A DNA stretch of 37,669 nucleotides from Pseudoalteromonas sp. SMS1. Lineage in GTDB: Bacteria > Pseudomonadota > Gammaproteobacteria > Enterobacterales > Alteromonadaceae. Made by a program: the position numbers and the translations under genes. The notes beneath the pieces are model-generated. The model saw only the letters and a list, made by a program, of their open reading frames with translations. It ran no database searches and was not told the DNA's origin. The stretch spans positions 1 through 37,669 of the forward strand of contig NZ_JAKGBI010000032.1 of the NCBI RefSeq assembly GCF_021530565.1, in the 5' to 3' direction. Below, piece by piece: positions 1-8,700 of the stretch. The number at the start of each line of letters is the position of its first letter. The stretch's first letter is position 1.

Positions 1-176
1 TTCGGCGCTCCTAATCCATGTGACATTTCCTATGTCTGCACATCCTGTGCTAATTCCTCTGTCGTCTTGACTCCCCTTCACCTTGTCCTTCGGCGCTCCG
101 AACTTCCCGTGTATACCTGTATCCTACTCGCCATCCTAGCGTTTGCTTTCTGCTGAATCCTTTTATCCTTCAACAC
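1..176 (-). ncRNA. Candidate CsrB/RsmZ-type sRNA (3' part outside window)
   Basis: Read on the minus strand, this stretch has no ORF but holds 13 GGA triplets in about 160 nt (as TCC on the plus strand at 9, 15, 28, 43, 55, 72, 86, 97, 105, 122, 134, 158 and 166). Several sit in hairpin loops: GACAT/ATGTC around AGGA (22-36), GCACA/TGTGC around GGA (38-50), GTA/TAC around GGA (119-127), and a GC-closed AGGA loop (129-141). A TTCGG/CCGAA hairpin lies at 89-102. AGGA/GGA in hairpin loops is the hallmark of RNAs that sequester the translational regulator CsrA/RsmA. A possible -10 (TAAACT, 187-182) would start the RNA near 176. The 3' end and terminator lie beyond position 1, so full length cannot be judged. 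Assignment is from motif density and structure only. Confidence 0.72.
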
Positions 177-181
177 GAATA

Positions 182-187
182 AGTTTA
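182..187 (-). promoter_or_regulatory. Possible -10 element of the CsrB-like RNA
   Basis: TAAACT on the minus strand lies 6-8 nt before the point where GGA-rich sequence begins. No convincing -35 is seen. That is tolerable for a promoter activated by a response regulator, but the element remains a guess. Confidence 0.3.
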
Positions 188-334
188 AGCGAATCAGCCG
201 TAATAAATAGGATATATTCTCAATAAAAATTCTTAAAAAATACTGAAACAAAACAAAAAGACAATAAAATACAAAGACTTAAATAAAAATTAGAGCCTAA
301 ACGATAGAACACTTCCCAATAAGACTCACACTGA

Positions 335-352
335 TGTAGGAAAAGTCTCACA
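335..352 (-). promoter_or_regulatory. GacA/UvrY-like upstream activating box
   Basis: TGTAGG-N6-CTCACA matches the GacA/UvrY consensus TGTAAG-N6-CTTACA at 10 of 12 defined positions, with symmetric changes in the two arms. It lies about 160 bp upstream of the inferred start of the CsrB-like RNA, a distance typical of GacA sites on csrB/rsmZ genes, and overlaps the stop codon of the neighbouring GNAT gene. Its position relative to the RNA is what makes it credible. Confidence 0.55.
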
Positions 353-1016
353 GTGCTTTTTCCAATTTGTCAGTTCGCGGCTTAAACAGTAATTCACCCG
401 AAGCTGATTTAAATGATAATTGCCTGATTAATTGATAGCCATGTGATTCAAAAAAATTGACCTGATTGCCCTGGGTTACAAAGACCGCCAATCCAGCTAC
501 TTCTGGGTTTTCACTGACCAGCGTATCTAAAGCGGACAACAAGTAATGTCCATACCCTAACCCTTGGTAATGTGGGTCTACAGCAATAAACGATAAAAAG
601 TAGTAGCCCGTATACTCACTCAGTTGAGCTTGTATTGTCCGTTCTTTTTCAAGTAGCTGTTGCATCTGTAACCGACCGGCTGCCATCATTAGACGTAGAC
701 GCCAATTCCACCCCCTGTCAGCGTCAATTTCTGATTCTGACACAAATGCGCAAGCAACCGCCACGAGATTATCGCCTACAAACACCCCCACAATTGGCTG
801 CCCAGCTTTGCTGAAACTTGTTAGCTCCTCTCGGATTAAAGCACGTAATTTAGACCTATACTTGCCTTCATTCGGCTCATTGAAAATATTGATAAGCAGT
901 GGGTCTTCATGGTATGCCTGATATAACAGGCTCGCAGCCACTCGAATATCCTCGGGTGCCAAGAACTTAACGTTAATTTCTGTGTCAGGTGCGCGTTCTT
1001 CAGTTGTTGTCATCAT
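348..1016 (-). CDS. GNAT family N-acetyltransferase
   Basis: This 222-residue protein has the GNAT core. The acetyl-CoA binding motif A lies around residues 138-165 (YYFLSFIAVDPHYQGLGYGH), with the Q-x-x-G-x-G type pyrophosphate loop, followed by the C-terminal strand segment FFESHGYQLI. Proteins of this type transfer acetyl groups to amines; the substrate cannot be told from sequence. Two adjacent ATG codons (1016 and 1013) are possible starts, preceded by AGGGA. The gene reads toward the CsrB-like RNA and its end overlaps that RNA's likely activator box. It is divergent from the DUF2789 gene. Confidence 0.85.
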   Translation of the reverse strand: MMTTTEERAPDTEINVKFLAPEDIRVAASLLYQAYHEDPLLINIFNEPNEGKYRSKLRALIREELTSFSKAGQPIVGVFVGDNLVAVACAFVSESEIDADRGWNWRLRLMMAAGRLQMQQLLEKERTIQAQLSEYTGYYFLSFIAVDPHYQGLGYGHYLLSALDTLVSENPEVAGLAVFVTQGNQVNFFESHGYQLIRQLSFKSASGELLFKPRTDKLEKAL

Positions 1017-1152
1017 TAGATCCCTGTATGTGAATATCGTAGGCTGAGTAGATTAGGTTTTGCGTGTTTGCTATGAGGGCATTATTCAATGTCATCAATG
1101 CAAGCTGCTTCTACTATAGTTGTAGTATGTTTTTCGTTCAACAGAGGTCAGT

Positions 1153-1380
1153 ATGGATACCAGTTACCATTCTTTGAAAACACTATTTGCACAATTAGGC
1201 TTAGAAAACAGCGACGACCATATCTCTCACTTTATTGACCACAACAGATTACCAAGCCATACCCTCATTAAGGATGCGCCATTTTGGAATGAAGGACAAA
1301 GGCACTTCATTGAAGAATCTTTAAGAGAAGATGCTGATTGGAGTGAAGTGATTGACGAGTTGGATGCTTTACTACGTTAG
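1153..1380 (+). CDS. DUF2789 family small protein
   Basis: This 75-residue acidic protein matches the DUF2789 family found in Pseudomonas, Shewanella, Vibrio and Pseudoalteromonas. Features include the start MDTSYHSLKTLFAQLGL, the APFWNEGQRHFIEESL segment and an acidic C-terminal helix ending ELDALLR. Its length is normal for the family. No function is established. GAGG six bases before the ATG supports the start. It appears monocistronic, transcribed away from the GNAT gene. Confidence 0.85.
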   Translation: MDTSYHSLKTLFAQLGLENSDDHISHFIDHNRLPSHTLIKDAPFWNEGQRHFIEESLREDADWSEVIDELDALLR

Positions 1381-1486
1381 GGCAACACTGAATTGCTTTT
1401 ACGGCAAACTGAATGATGCGGTGTCCAAGTGATTTGGTAATCATCTTAAAAGTGGTAAACTGCGTTTTATTTTTTGGTAGTTTGTT

Positions 1487-1750
1487 ATGCATCCAGCAGT
1501 TCAACACGCCATCCGAGCATTAATTTCGGAAGGCAAAACACCCACTGTCGCGACAGTTAAGTCAAAGCTGACAGTACCGGTGCCCATGCCCGTATTAATT
1601 GCAGCGCTAACCACGTATAAAAACAACCCTAATGCAATAGACGCCCCAGAGCCTATTGAAACGCGTGATGACGTCAGTAACCAGACTCAACTCGATAGAA
1701 TTGAGGCCAAGCTCGACAAGCTGTTGTCTCTGCTAGAAGGGCAAAAGTAA
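1487..1750 (+). CDS. Small conserved hypothetical protein
   Basis: The 87-residue protein opens with MHPAVQHAIRALISEGKTPT, a helical segment that resembles the N-terminal helix-turn-helix-like part of KfrA-type DNA-binding proteins (a weak resemblance). It then has a Pro/Asn-rich linker and a C-terminal amphipathic heptad region (LDRIEAKLDKLLSLLEG) that could form a short coiled coil. One base separates its stop from the ATG of the DUF2310 gene, so the two are very likely co-transcribed and perhaps translationally coupled. No function can be assigned. Confidence 0.75.
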   Translation: MHPAVQHAIRALISEGKTPTVATVKSKLTVPVPMPVLIAALTTYKNNPNAIDAPEPIETRDDVSNQTQLDRIEAKLDKLLSLLEGQK

Positions 1751-1751
1751 A

Positions 1752-2525
1752 ATGTTTGTTGTCGATCTCACTTTTGACTGCTACCAAGACACCACCTTAG
1801 ATATGGCTGAACAAGCGATAAACCGTTTAGTTAATGCATTGCGCTTCAATGGCCAGATTATTGGCGATGAATTTCCGACTGTATTAAAAGATGGCTATTT
1901 TGTCACCCGTGTAATGTGTCCACTAGAGGACTCTTTACATCCATTGCACCACAGCCCCTTTGTAAAACATGCCATTGAACAGTTACAACAAGCGGGGCTA
2001 TTAGCACCAAAAGTTAAGGTGATTGGACAAGATATTCACGCCAATGGCGCTGATCAGTGCCAATCTCCTTCAAGTTATATTCTGTACACAACCTATGTGC
2101 ATACGTGCAGCCCACTTTACTGTGGTGATGACTTTCTACCAGTGCCACTGTATAAGATCCCGGCCATTGCAAATGGCGATTACAAGGCACTGATTAAGTG
2201 GCAAGAAGATTGGCAAGCCTGCGATCAGATTCAAATTAACGGGGCAACACGCTGTGAGTTTGCAGCTTTAGAAGAGTTAACCAGTCTATCTAGTGATTTA
2301 ACACGTAGAGGGCTCGATCTCAGCAAACGTATTCGTTATCTCACAAAAAAGCCCGTGTATTACTATCTATATCGTGTTGGAGGTGGGAGCCTAGTATCTG
2401 AACAGCAGAGAAAGTGCCCTAGCTGTAACGGCGATTGGGCACTAGATGAACCTTGGTTCGGTATTTTTGACTTCAAGTGCGACAACTGTCAGTTGGTCTC
2501 AAATATCTCGTGGGATTTTCAATAA
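1752..2525 (+). CDS. DUF2310 family Zn-ribbon-containing protein
   Basis: This 257-residue protein matches the DUF2310 family, described as zinc-ribbon-containing and possibly nucleic-acid binding. The N-terminal part is the family-specific alpha/beta domain; the C-terminal part carries two CxxC knuckles (CPSC near residue 218 and CDNC near residue 244) that would bind one zinc. It directly follows the small coiled-coil ORF with a 1-bp gap and ends next to the convergent syd gene without an intergenic space. The biochemical role is unknown. Confidence 0.85.
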   Translation: MFVVDLTFDCYQDTTLDMAEQAINRLVNALRFNGQIIGDEFPTVLKDGYFVTRVMCPLEDSLHPLHHSPFVKHAIEQLQQAGLLAPKVKVIGQDIHANGADQCQSPSSYILYTTYVHTCSPLYCGDDFLPVPLYKIPAIANGDYKALIKWQEDWQACDQIQINGATRCEFAALEELTSLSSDLTRRGLDLSKRIRYLTKKPVYYYLYRVGGGSLVSEQQRKCPSCNGDWALDEPWFGIFDFKCDNCQLVSNISWDFQ

Positions 2526-3068
2526 TTAAACGCTTAATTGTTCAATAAATGCGCCTAAATTAGCCGCCAAGATATGATGTGGTGGCTTTCCTACATACTC
2601 AAGACACACCTCACCAGTACTTAACTTAACCGTGATCAGGAGATCGTCTTTTTCTGTTAGGCCAATAAAAACCGTGTCGTCTTGCTTTAGGCGGCGCTTC
2701 ATAAGTACGTGCCCAGTAATATTCTGTTGTAAGTTTACAAAATCATCTTCGTTCCACACTTGTAACAGTTCAACCTCGTGCCCTTCAAATGTCGCAAGTA
2801 CATTACCAGCAAAAACGGCACCATAATAAGCATGCAATGGCTCAGGAAATTCGACTTCCAGCGCTTTTGCCAGATCAGCTAAGCTCCCACGCGGCCTTCT
2901 CGATATCGCTTGCCACTGGATCTGTCCATGCGCATCCGGTTGGCCTTTTTCACAGGGACTCGGATATGCCGTGTCATGCTGAATTAGAGGTAGATGCCCT
3001 TGACGTTGCTCAGTTGCACAAGCAAAACGCTGATGCAGCGATTCCATCATATTTGTAAAAGAAGCCAT
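2526..3068 (-). CDS. syd: SecY-interacting protein Syd
   Basis: At 180 residues the protein is the normal length for Syd, a peripheral cytoplasmic protein that binds SecY and, in E. coli, helps proofread or dissociate abnormal SecYEG complexes. Recognisable segments include the N-terminal LHQRF, the central YPSPC and the conserved FPEPLHAYYG and CLEYVGKPP motifs. It is convergent with the DUF2310 gene (stop codons abut) and divergent from queF. No Sec gene is nearby. Confidence 0.92.
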   Translation of the reverse strand: MASFTNMMESLHQRFACATEQRQGHLPLIQHDTAYPSPCEKGQPDAHGQIQWQAISRRPRGSLADLAKALEVEFPEPLHAYYGAVFAGNVLATFEGHEVELLQVWNEDDFVNLQQNITGHVLMKRRLKQDDTVFIGLTEKDDLLITVKLSTGEVCLEYVGKPPHHILAANLGAFIEQLSV

Positions 3069-3070
3069 AC

Positions 3071-3099
3071 TGCCAATCTCATTTTTTATTCGCTATAAT
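3071..3099 (+). promoter_or_regulatory. Probable sigma70 promoter of queF
   Basis: TATAAT at 3094-3099 is a consensus -10, preceded by 17 bp and a weak -35-like TGCCAA. Transcription would start about 25 bp before the queF ATG. I see no preQ1 riboswitch in the short leader. Confidence 0.5.
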
Positions 3100-3129
3100 T
3101 CGGGACATTGTAACCACTATTGGTGAAAC

Positions 3130-3975
3130 ATGACAGATTACAACAATGCGCCTGAACTAAAAGCTTCCGTATTAGGCAAAACAACTGACTATGCATCTCA
3201 ATACGATGCCGCCCTTTTACATCCGATAGCAAGAAAGCTAAACCGAGATCAAATTGCAGTCGACGAACAACATCTGCCTTTTTTTGGTGAAGATACTTGG
3301 ACTGGATACGAGCTGTCCTGGCTCAACAGTAAAGGAAAGCCGCAAGTTGCGGTGGCGACATTCACATTCCCATGCCAAAGCTCGCATATTATTGAGTCAA
3401 AATCATTTAAGTTATACCTAAATAGTTTTAACCAAACGCGTTTTGAATCTCAACAGGCTGTGCTGCAACACCTTAGCGATGATCTGAGCAAGGCCGCACA
3501 GTGTCAGGTGATAGTAAAGCTCTATGGCCCAGATGAATACAATTGCTTGCCATTTACGGCACTGCCTGGCGAGTGCATCGATGCATTAGACATTGAGGTA
3601 GATATCTATAGCCCGACAGATGGTATGTTACGTTATGAAAATGAGGAATGTGTAACTGAAACTTTATACAGCCACCTATTAAAATCGAACTGCCTGATTA
3701 CCTCGCAACCTGATTGGGCGAGTATTGTTATCCACTATGAAGGGAAAAAAGTTTGCCGCGAGTCACTTTTGAGGTATTTGATCTCGTTTCGAGACCACAA
3801 TGAATTTCATGAGCAATGCGTAGAGCGTATTTTTTGCGATATTCAACGCGCACTTAACCCGACCAAGTTAGAGGTTTACGCACGTTATACACGTCGCGGC
3901 GGGCTAGACATCAACCCATTCCGCTCCAGCGAACAAGATACCACCAGCTTTGATATTCGCGTTAACCGCCAATAA
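3130..3975 (+). CDS. queF: NADPH-dependent 7-cyano-7-deazaguanine reductase QueF
   Basis: QueF reduces preQ0 to preQ1 in queuosine tRNA-modification synthesis. The 281-residue length is that of the long, two-domain (YqcD/E. coli) form. The QueF signature ESKSFKLYLNSFNQTRF lies near residues 89-105. The catalytic cysteine is in SNCLITSQPDW near residue 190, followed by the conserved aspartate, and the C-terminal SFRDHNEFHEQCVERI carries the substrate-binding His/Glu. The gene stands alone, divergent from syd. Confidence 0.96.
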   Translation: MTDYNNAPELKASVLGKTTDYASQYDAALLHPIARKLNRDQIAVDEQHLPFFGEDTWTGYELSWLNSKGKPQVAVATFTFPCQSSHIIESKSFKLYLNSFNQTRFESQQAVLQHLSDDLSKAAQCQVIVKLYGPDEYNCLPFTALPGECIDALDIEVDIYSPTDGMLRYENEECVTETLYSHLLKSNCLITSQPDWASIVIHYEGKKVCRESLLRYLISFRDHNEFHEQCVERIFCDIQRALNPTKLEVYARYTRRGGLDINPFRSSEQDTTSFDIRVNRQ

Positions 3976-3989
3976 GTCAATGTTTTTGC

Positions 3990-4016
3990 TTGAGTGCCGT
4001 AAAGAACGGCGCTCAA
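3990..4016. terminator. Strong hairpin between convergent genes
   Basis: An 11-bp stem TTGAGTGCCGT / ACGGCGCTCAA (one G-U pair) with loop AAAGA lies between the queF stop and the stop of the cyclophilin gene. Neither strand has a proper U-tract after it, so it may act as an mRNA 3' stabiliser or weak bidirectional terminator rather than a textbook intrinsic one. Confidence 0.5.
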
Positions 4017-4898
4017 CTAAGTCGTCTTTCGTCTTGTGGGTACTGTTATTGAGCACACATCCGCATAATTGGGCGTGAATTTAAACCAGGGTTCAGGGCG
4101 ATTGGTACGCGCCGCAATTAGCTCTTCAAAAAGTACTGTACTGGTATCAAATACTTCAAATTCAGCACGGTCTTCACTGTCAATATCTTTCAGCACATCA
4201 ACACGTAAAATCGGATTGAACGGGCGCGCTTCGCTGGGGGTTCTCTGCAATTGCTGAACATGCTCCATTCCCTCAAGTACTCGTCCAAATACGGTGATAT
4301 TGCGATCCAGATAACGCTGCGGTGACAGCGTAATATAAAACTCCGTTCCACCACTATTGATACCATTCCCCCGTGCCATCGCAAAAGTACCTGTACAATG
4401 TGTCATCCAAGTTTTCGTCGCGGGACTATTTTGCCCAACAGCAAACCCGTCTAAAAACCCCGTTCTAATTGCATATCCATCAGAGCCGTCCAATGCTGTA
4501 ATAGACAATCGTTTATCTGTTTTGAACGACAGTTCCGCATCTAACCGCTTTTTACCTTTTGTTGGTATTTTTGTGTCAGTATGATCACCACCTTGCGCCA
4601 CAAATCCTTCAACAAAACGGTACACACTCAAGCCATTATAAAACTGCTCTCTGGCCAACAACTTGATATTGTTAACATGATTTGGTGCAAGTCGTTCATT
4701 GAGCTCTACATAAACAGCGCCTGTTTCTAATGTAATACGAAGAATGTTGTCACTGTTTACCTTACGCCACGCCGATTCAGGCGCTGAGCTAATAATTTCA
4801 TTCGGCGCACGAACGTGTTCTTGTGGCCTATCTTGTTGCTGCATACATCCCCCAAGCATCCACAATGCTGAGGCGAAAAGCACATTAGTTTTTTTCAT
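4017..4898 (-). CDS. Cyclophilin-type peptidyl-prolyl isomerase, predicted lipoprotein
   Basis: The protein (293 residues) begins with a lipoprotein signal peptide with lipobox LGGC (Cys18), so it should be a periplasm-facing lipoprotein. Residues about 50-230 form a cyclophilin domain with VYRFVEGFVAQGGD (containing the catalytic Arg), GTFAMARG and SGGTEFYITLSPQRYLDR. Cyclophilins catalyse cis-trans isomerisation of X-Pro bonds. A 60-residue C-terminal extension is not typical of PpiA. Its start overlaps the end of the solute-binding gene by 14 bp, placing it last in the tamA-tamB transcript. An envelope-protein folding role fits that context, as inference. Confidence 0.9.
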   Translation of the reverse strand: MKKTNVLFASALWMLGGCMQQQDRPQEHVRAPNEIISSAPESAWRKVNSDNILRITLETGAVYVELNERLAPNHVNNIKLLAREQFYNGLSVYRFVEGFVAQGGDHTDTKIPTKGKKRLDAELSFKTDKRLSITALDGSDGYAIRTGFLDGFAVGQNSPATKTWMTHCTGTFAMARGNGINSGGTEFYITLSPQRYLDRNITVFGRVLEGMEHVQQLQRTPSEARPFNPILRVDVLKDIDSEDRAEFEVFDTSTVLFEELIAARTNRPEPWFKFTPNYADVCSITVPTRRKTT

Positions 4899-5724
4899 TT
4901 TTTGATTCTTTTTTATACCATAGATATTGATTTTCTAAGGGCGCACTAGGCGGTAAGCGGCGATTTGTGAGTTCAATTAACGTTCGCTTTTCGAGCGCTA
5001 ACTCGTTTATCAAACCACTAAAATATTGCTCAAATAACTTTTCAAACTGACCGTCTTTTAAGGCTTGATTTATGCCTTCGGACAGCGCGTTATGCAGCGC
5101 TTGATCAGACTTTTCAACAAACAAATATACCGCTGATGGATAGTACAATAGGAGCTTTTGCTCTGCATATGTTTGATACCTACTCGCCAATTCTGGTAAC
5201 TCTAGGATACTAATTGGTATTGCATCAAACCGATTAGATTTCAACATATTCAGAGCCCCAGTGAAGGTTTTGAATTCGTTTACAGACAACTGATTATCAA
5301 TGAATATACTGTGATCAGGCCAATCATAGCGTAGGCCAAAATGAAATTTTTGCAGCTGAGAAATATGGTTTAAATGACTGAACTTTGCTTGGCTGTGCTC
5401 ATTGATCACTAAAATACGATATCCCAACAGCCCTTTGACAATTGGAAACCGCACCGCCCGTGCCATATTTTCGCGGCGAGAACTGGTAACTGACCAAAAG
5501 ATATCAATGCCATTTTCTTTGCCCAACAATCGAATCGCACGGCTTTGAGTTGGGATATTATCAACATACCGGAGCTTGTATGTCTCTTTCTGATAAGATA
5601 ATGCTAACTTGATTAAATCTACAACATAAGGGTGTGCGCCCTGCGTAACTCTAACAACTTTAGCTTCTTTTGCTACAGCAGTATGACAAAATATCACGAC
5701 GAGCAAAAAGCTCAAATAGCGCAT
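4885..5724 (-). CDS. Periplasmic substrate-binding protein-like (SBP_bac_3 type)
   Basis: The sequence from MRYLSFLLVVIFCHTAVA onward has a clear signal peptide and about 260 residues resembling family 3 extracellular solute-binding proteins, with two lobes and the late segment INQALKDGQFEKLFEQYF common in this fold. I chose the ATG overlapping the tamB stop (TGATG) over one 12 bp upstream inside tamB. No ABC permease or ATPase genes are adjacent, so it may be a stand-alone sensor or binding protein. Such orphan proteins are common in Alteromonadales, often with unknown ligands. Confidence 0.8.
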   Translation of the reverse strand: MRYLSFLLVVIFCHTAVAKEAKVVRVTQGAHPYVVDLIKLALSYQKETYKLRYVDNIPTQSRAIRLLGKENGIDIFWSVTSSRRENMARAVRFPIVKGLLGYRILVINEHSQAKFSHLNHISQLQKFHFGLRYDWPDHSIFIDNQLSVNEFKTFTGALNMLKSNRFDAIPISILELPELASRYQTYAEQKLLLYYPSAVYLFVEKSDQALHNALSEGINQALKDGQFEKLFEQYFSGLINELALEKRTLIELTNRRLPPSAPLENQYLWYKKESKNEKN

Positions 5725-8700
5725 CAACCACCCCAATCAAATTTATACAACAAGTCTATACTATCGTAGAGACCACTCGTCGCTTCAATGTAAAGTTTTG
5801 AAAATATTCGATAACGTACAGCTATTTCACTGAGAGATGCGAACACTCCGACTCGATAACTTACCTGTACACTAGGTGTAATGTACCCCGAAAGCTCTAC
5901 CTGTGTATCGTCACCGCTTCCTTTTGCAGCTAAATTGACATCCTTTAATCCGAGTTTTTTTCCCGCTTTTGTAAATAATCCTTTACTTTTATCGATGCTC
6001 TTTGACAATAAGAACTGCGCCAACATAGTATTATTTGAACTCTCTCCAGCACCCAGTGCCTCACCGTTCAGCAGATAAGCCAGTGCTTCAGCCTGATCCA
6101 TCGCTGGCTCTGAGAAAATTGTTAACTCAGGCGCCGCAATGCTCCCTTGTACTGAAACCCCTGCGATAACGCCATCTGCTGTTGTTTCAGGGTTGCGGAT
6201 TGCTCTAATGTTCAAATAGGGCTTATCCAGCGGCCCATTAAACCCAAGTTGCCCAGTTTCAATAATAAGGTCCTGACCAAACGCAGTGTATTTCCCTTCT
6301 CGTAGGGAAACTTCGCCCGCAGCCAGAATGGCTGTATTAAGCTGCTTTTCTAAAGATAGTTCACCATGTAAATATGCGTCCAGACCCAACGCAACAATAC
6401 GTACATCATCTAACAGTTTGATATCAATATCGGCTTGATAATCAAATAAAGTCGCTTTTTGAGTCTCTTCAGCATCATCTAATATCACCTGATCTTCACT
6501 CACTAAAATGGCGCCTTCGGGTAACTCATTCAATGTAAAACGTGCAAAAGGCACGTTCACTTCGCCCATAATATTGAGGTGCTCTCCTGCAAGTTGAATG
6601 TGCAAATCTGGTGAAACCGCGACTTCTGCACCAGCCATTGGCGTTAAAAATAAACGCTGACCACTGAGTTTGACGTCTAAGCTCACATCGGGACGCAGCG
6701 CGGCCTTGCCGCTAATAGTGGCAAAACCGTCTTGCGGTGTCTTTAATTGGCCATTGAGTTCAATCAAGTTGTCGCGTAAATCGACATCTAAATTCAAATC
6801 TGATATTTGCATCGGTAAATAGCTTGATAATACGGAGACCTGTTTCGCGCGCATCTGCCCGAATATCAGCGGCTGGCCAGCGTGAGATGCAAATTCAACA
6901 CGGCCACCAAACTGCCCAGCCAATTCGATATCAGGCCAAGCAAGCGCCCTTAGGTAGGGTGTAAATTCATTAAGTACAATCGCATTAACATCCACGAAGC
7001 CTTTCATGTCTTGGGGATTTTTAACATTTGGAAACGCCACTTTGCCGTTAAAGTTACCAAGCTTTTCTAGCTGTACTTGCCAATCGACCTCAGCACCATT
7101 GCCATCCCCATTTAGCAACACATTCAACGTATCAATGTTTAAGGTCGCCTCTTGCAATGTTTTTTGCTCATCTGCCATGTCTGTTTTAGGTTGAAACAAA
7201 ACAACTTTGCCATTTGTGAGACCCAATTTGCCCACCAGTGTATCAAGTTGACTGTTAGACCACTGTAGGGAACTTTCTCCTGTTATGCTGCCTTCTGCAG
7301 TCATCGTATCAGGCATCCAAGCTGACGCGACTTGCACAGGCACATTCATCAAAGACACGGAAGCGTCACCGGATTGCTCTTGCTGATTTGCAGATAAACA
7401 TGCTTGACCAGCTGCAATTTGCCAGCAATGCTGCGATACCGACATGCCAGACTGTGAAATTTGCAGATCGAATGAGTTATTTAGCGCCATTGAGAACGAC
7501 TTAATTGAGAGCGCGCCGTCATTGACTTGTCCTAGCCAACGCTCATTTTCTACTTGACCAGTCAAGGTTAAAGCTGCTGACGCTTCCTCACTGTTAAGCG
7601 TGATATCTGCTGAATGCGCACGGCGATTGCCCTGCGCATTCAGCGCTATCCGGCCATTTTCGATGCCAGGCAGGTTCGCCTCAGAGACGATGAGTGCTAG
7701 TTGTCCAGCAAGGTCATTGTTTAAATCAACATCAGTGGCAAGCTGCACATCTCTTAAAGAAAGGTTGGCATAGTCAACTTCTGATATCTGTGTTTGCAAT
7801 TTAACCTTTGGTGCAGTGGCAAGGCCATCAACAGAGCCTTGTCCACGCATGATGATATTAATTGGTAAGAGTGTATTTGCACTATGCGCAACATCAAATT
7901 TTGCGGTTAAATCTAACGCTTCTCCAAGTTCACCAATGATATTGATATTGCTGTCACCATAAGACAACTCAGCTTGCTGCAAGTGGCCTTTGAATTGGTC
8001 GTCAATCTGGCCTTTAAGTGCAATAGACAGTGGCAGCTGTGCAATGTTGCCATGCAATTTTAAATCGTCAACTTGCGCGACCCAAGAAACATGTCGCTGC
8101 TTAAAGCTTAGCGCATAATGTCCAGATAAAACCCCAAGATCTGATGACGTTAAGGGTGTATTGGGCCCTTGCTGTATTTGCGGAATCGGCAACTGTTCCA
8201 AGGTCCCCTGAAGATCTAGTTGTATTCCTTGTTGCCAGTCAAGTTGCGCAACTAACTCCGTATAAGCCTGCGCCATTGCAATGCGGCTTTTTGTCACGTC
8301 TAAATGAGACAAGCTTCCCCGTACAGAAGCATCAATATATGCACGTTCTGCTTGCTCATAAAGCGATTTAAGATCTGCATGGCCCGTAATAGAAAACGTA
8401 TAATCATTTGCATGACCTCGCCCTTTGAGTCTAAACCCAGACAAAGATACCAACTGCTCAATCGGGGCCTTATCCAGTCTTGTATCAAGGGTAAATGGCC
8501 AGTTTTGCTGTGCTGGTGAAAGCGATAAGCGACCCTTAGCAGATACTTCACCAGACACCTTGGTTTGAATATTTAGTTGCTCCAAGTCACCCTGTACTCC
8601 TAAGGTAATTGCGCCCTTTGAATGTGACAGACTAGCGCTCCCTTTCACTGTATTTACATTCAAATCATACTCTAAACTCACAAAGGCGCTGCTTTGTCCA

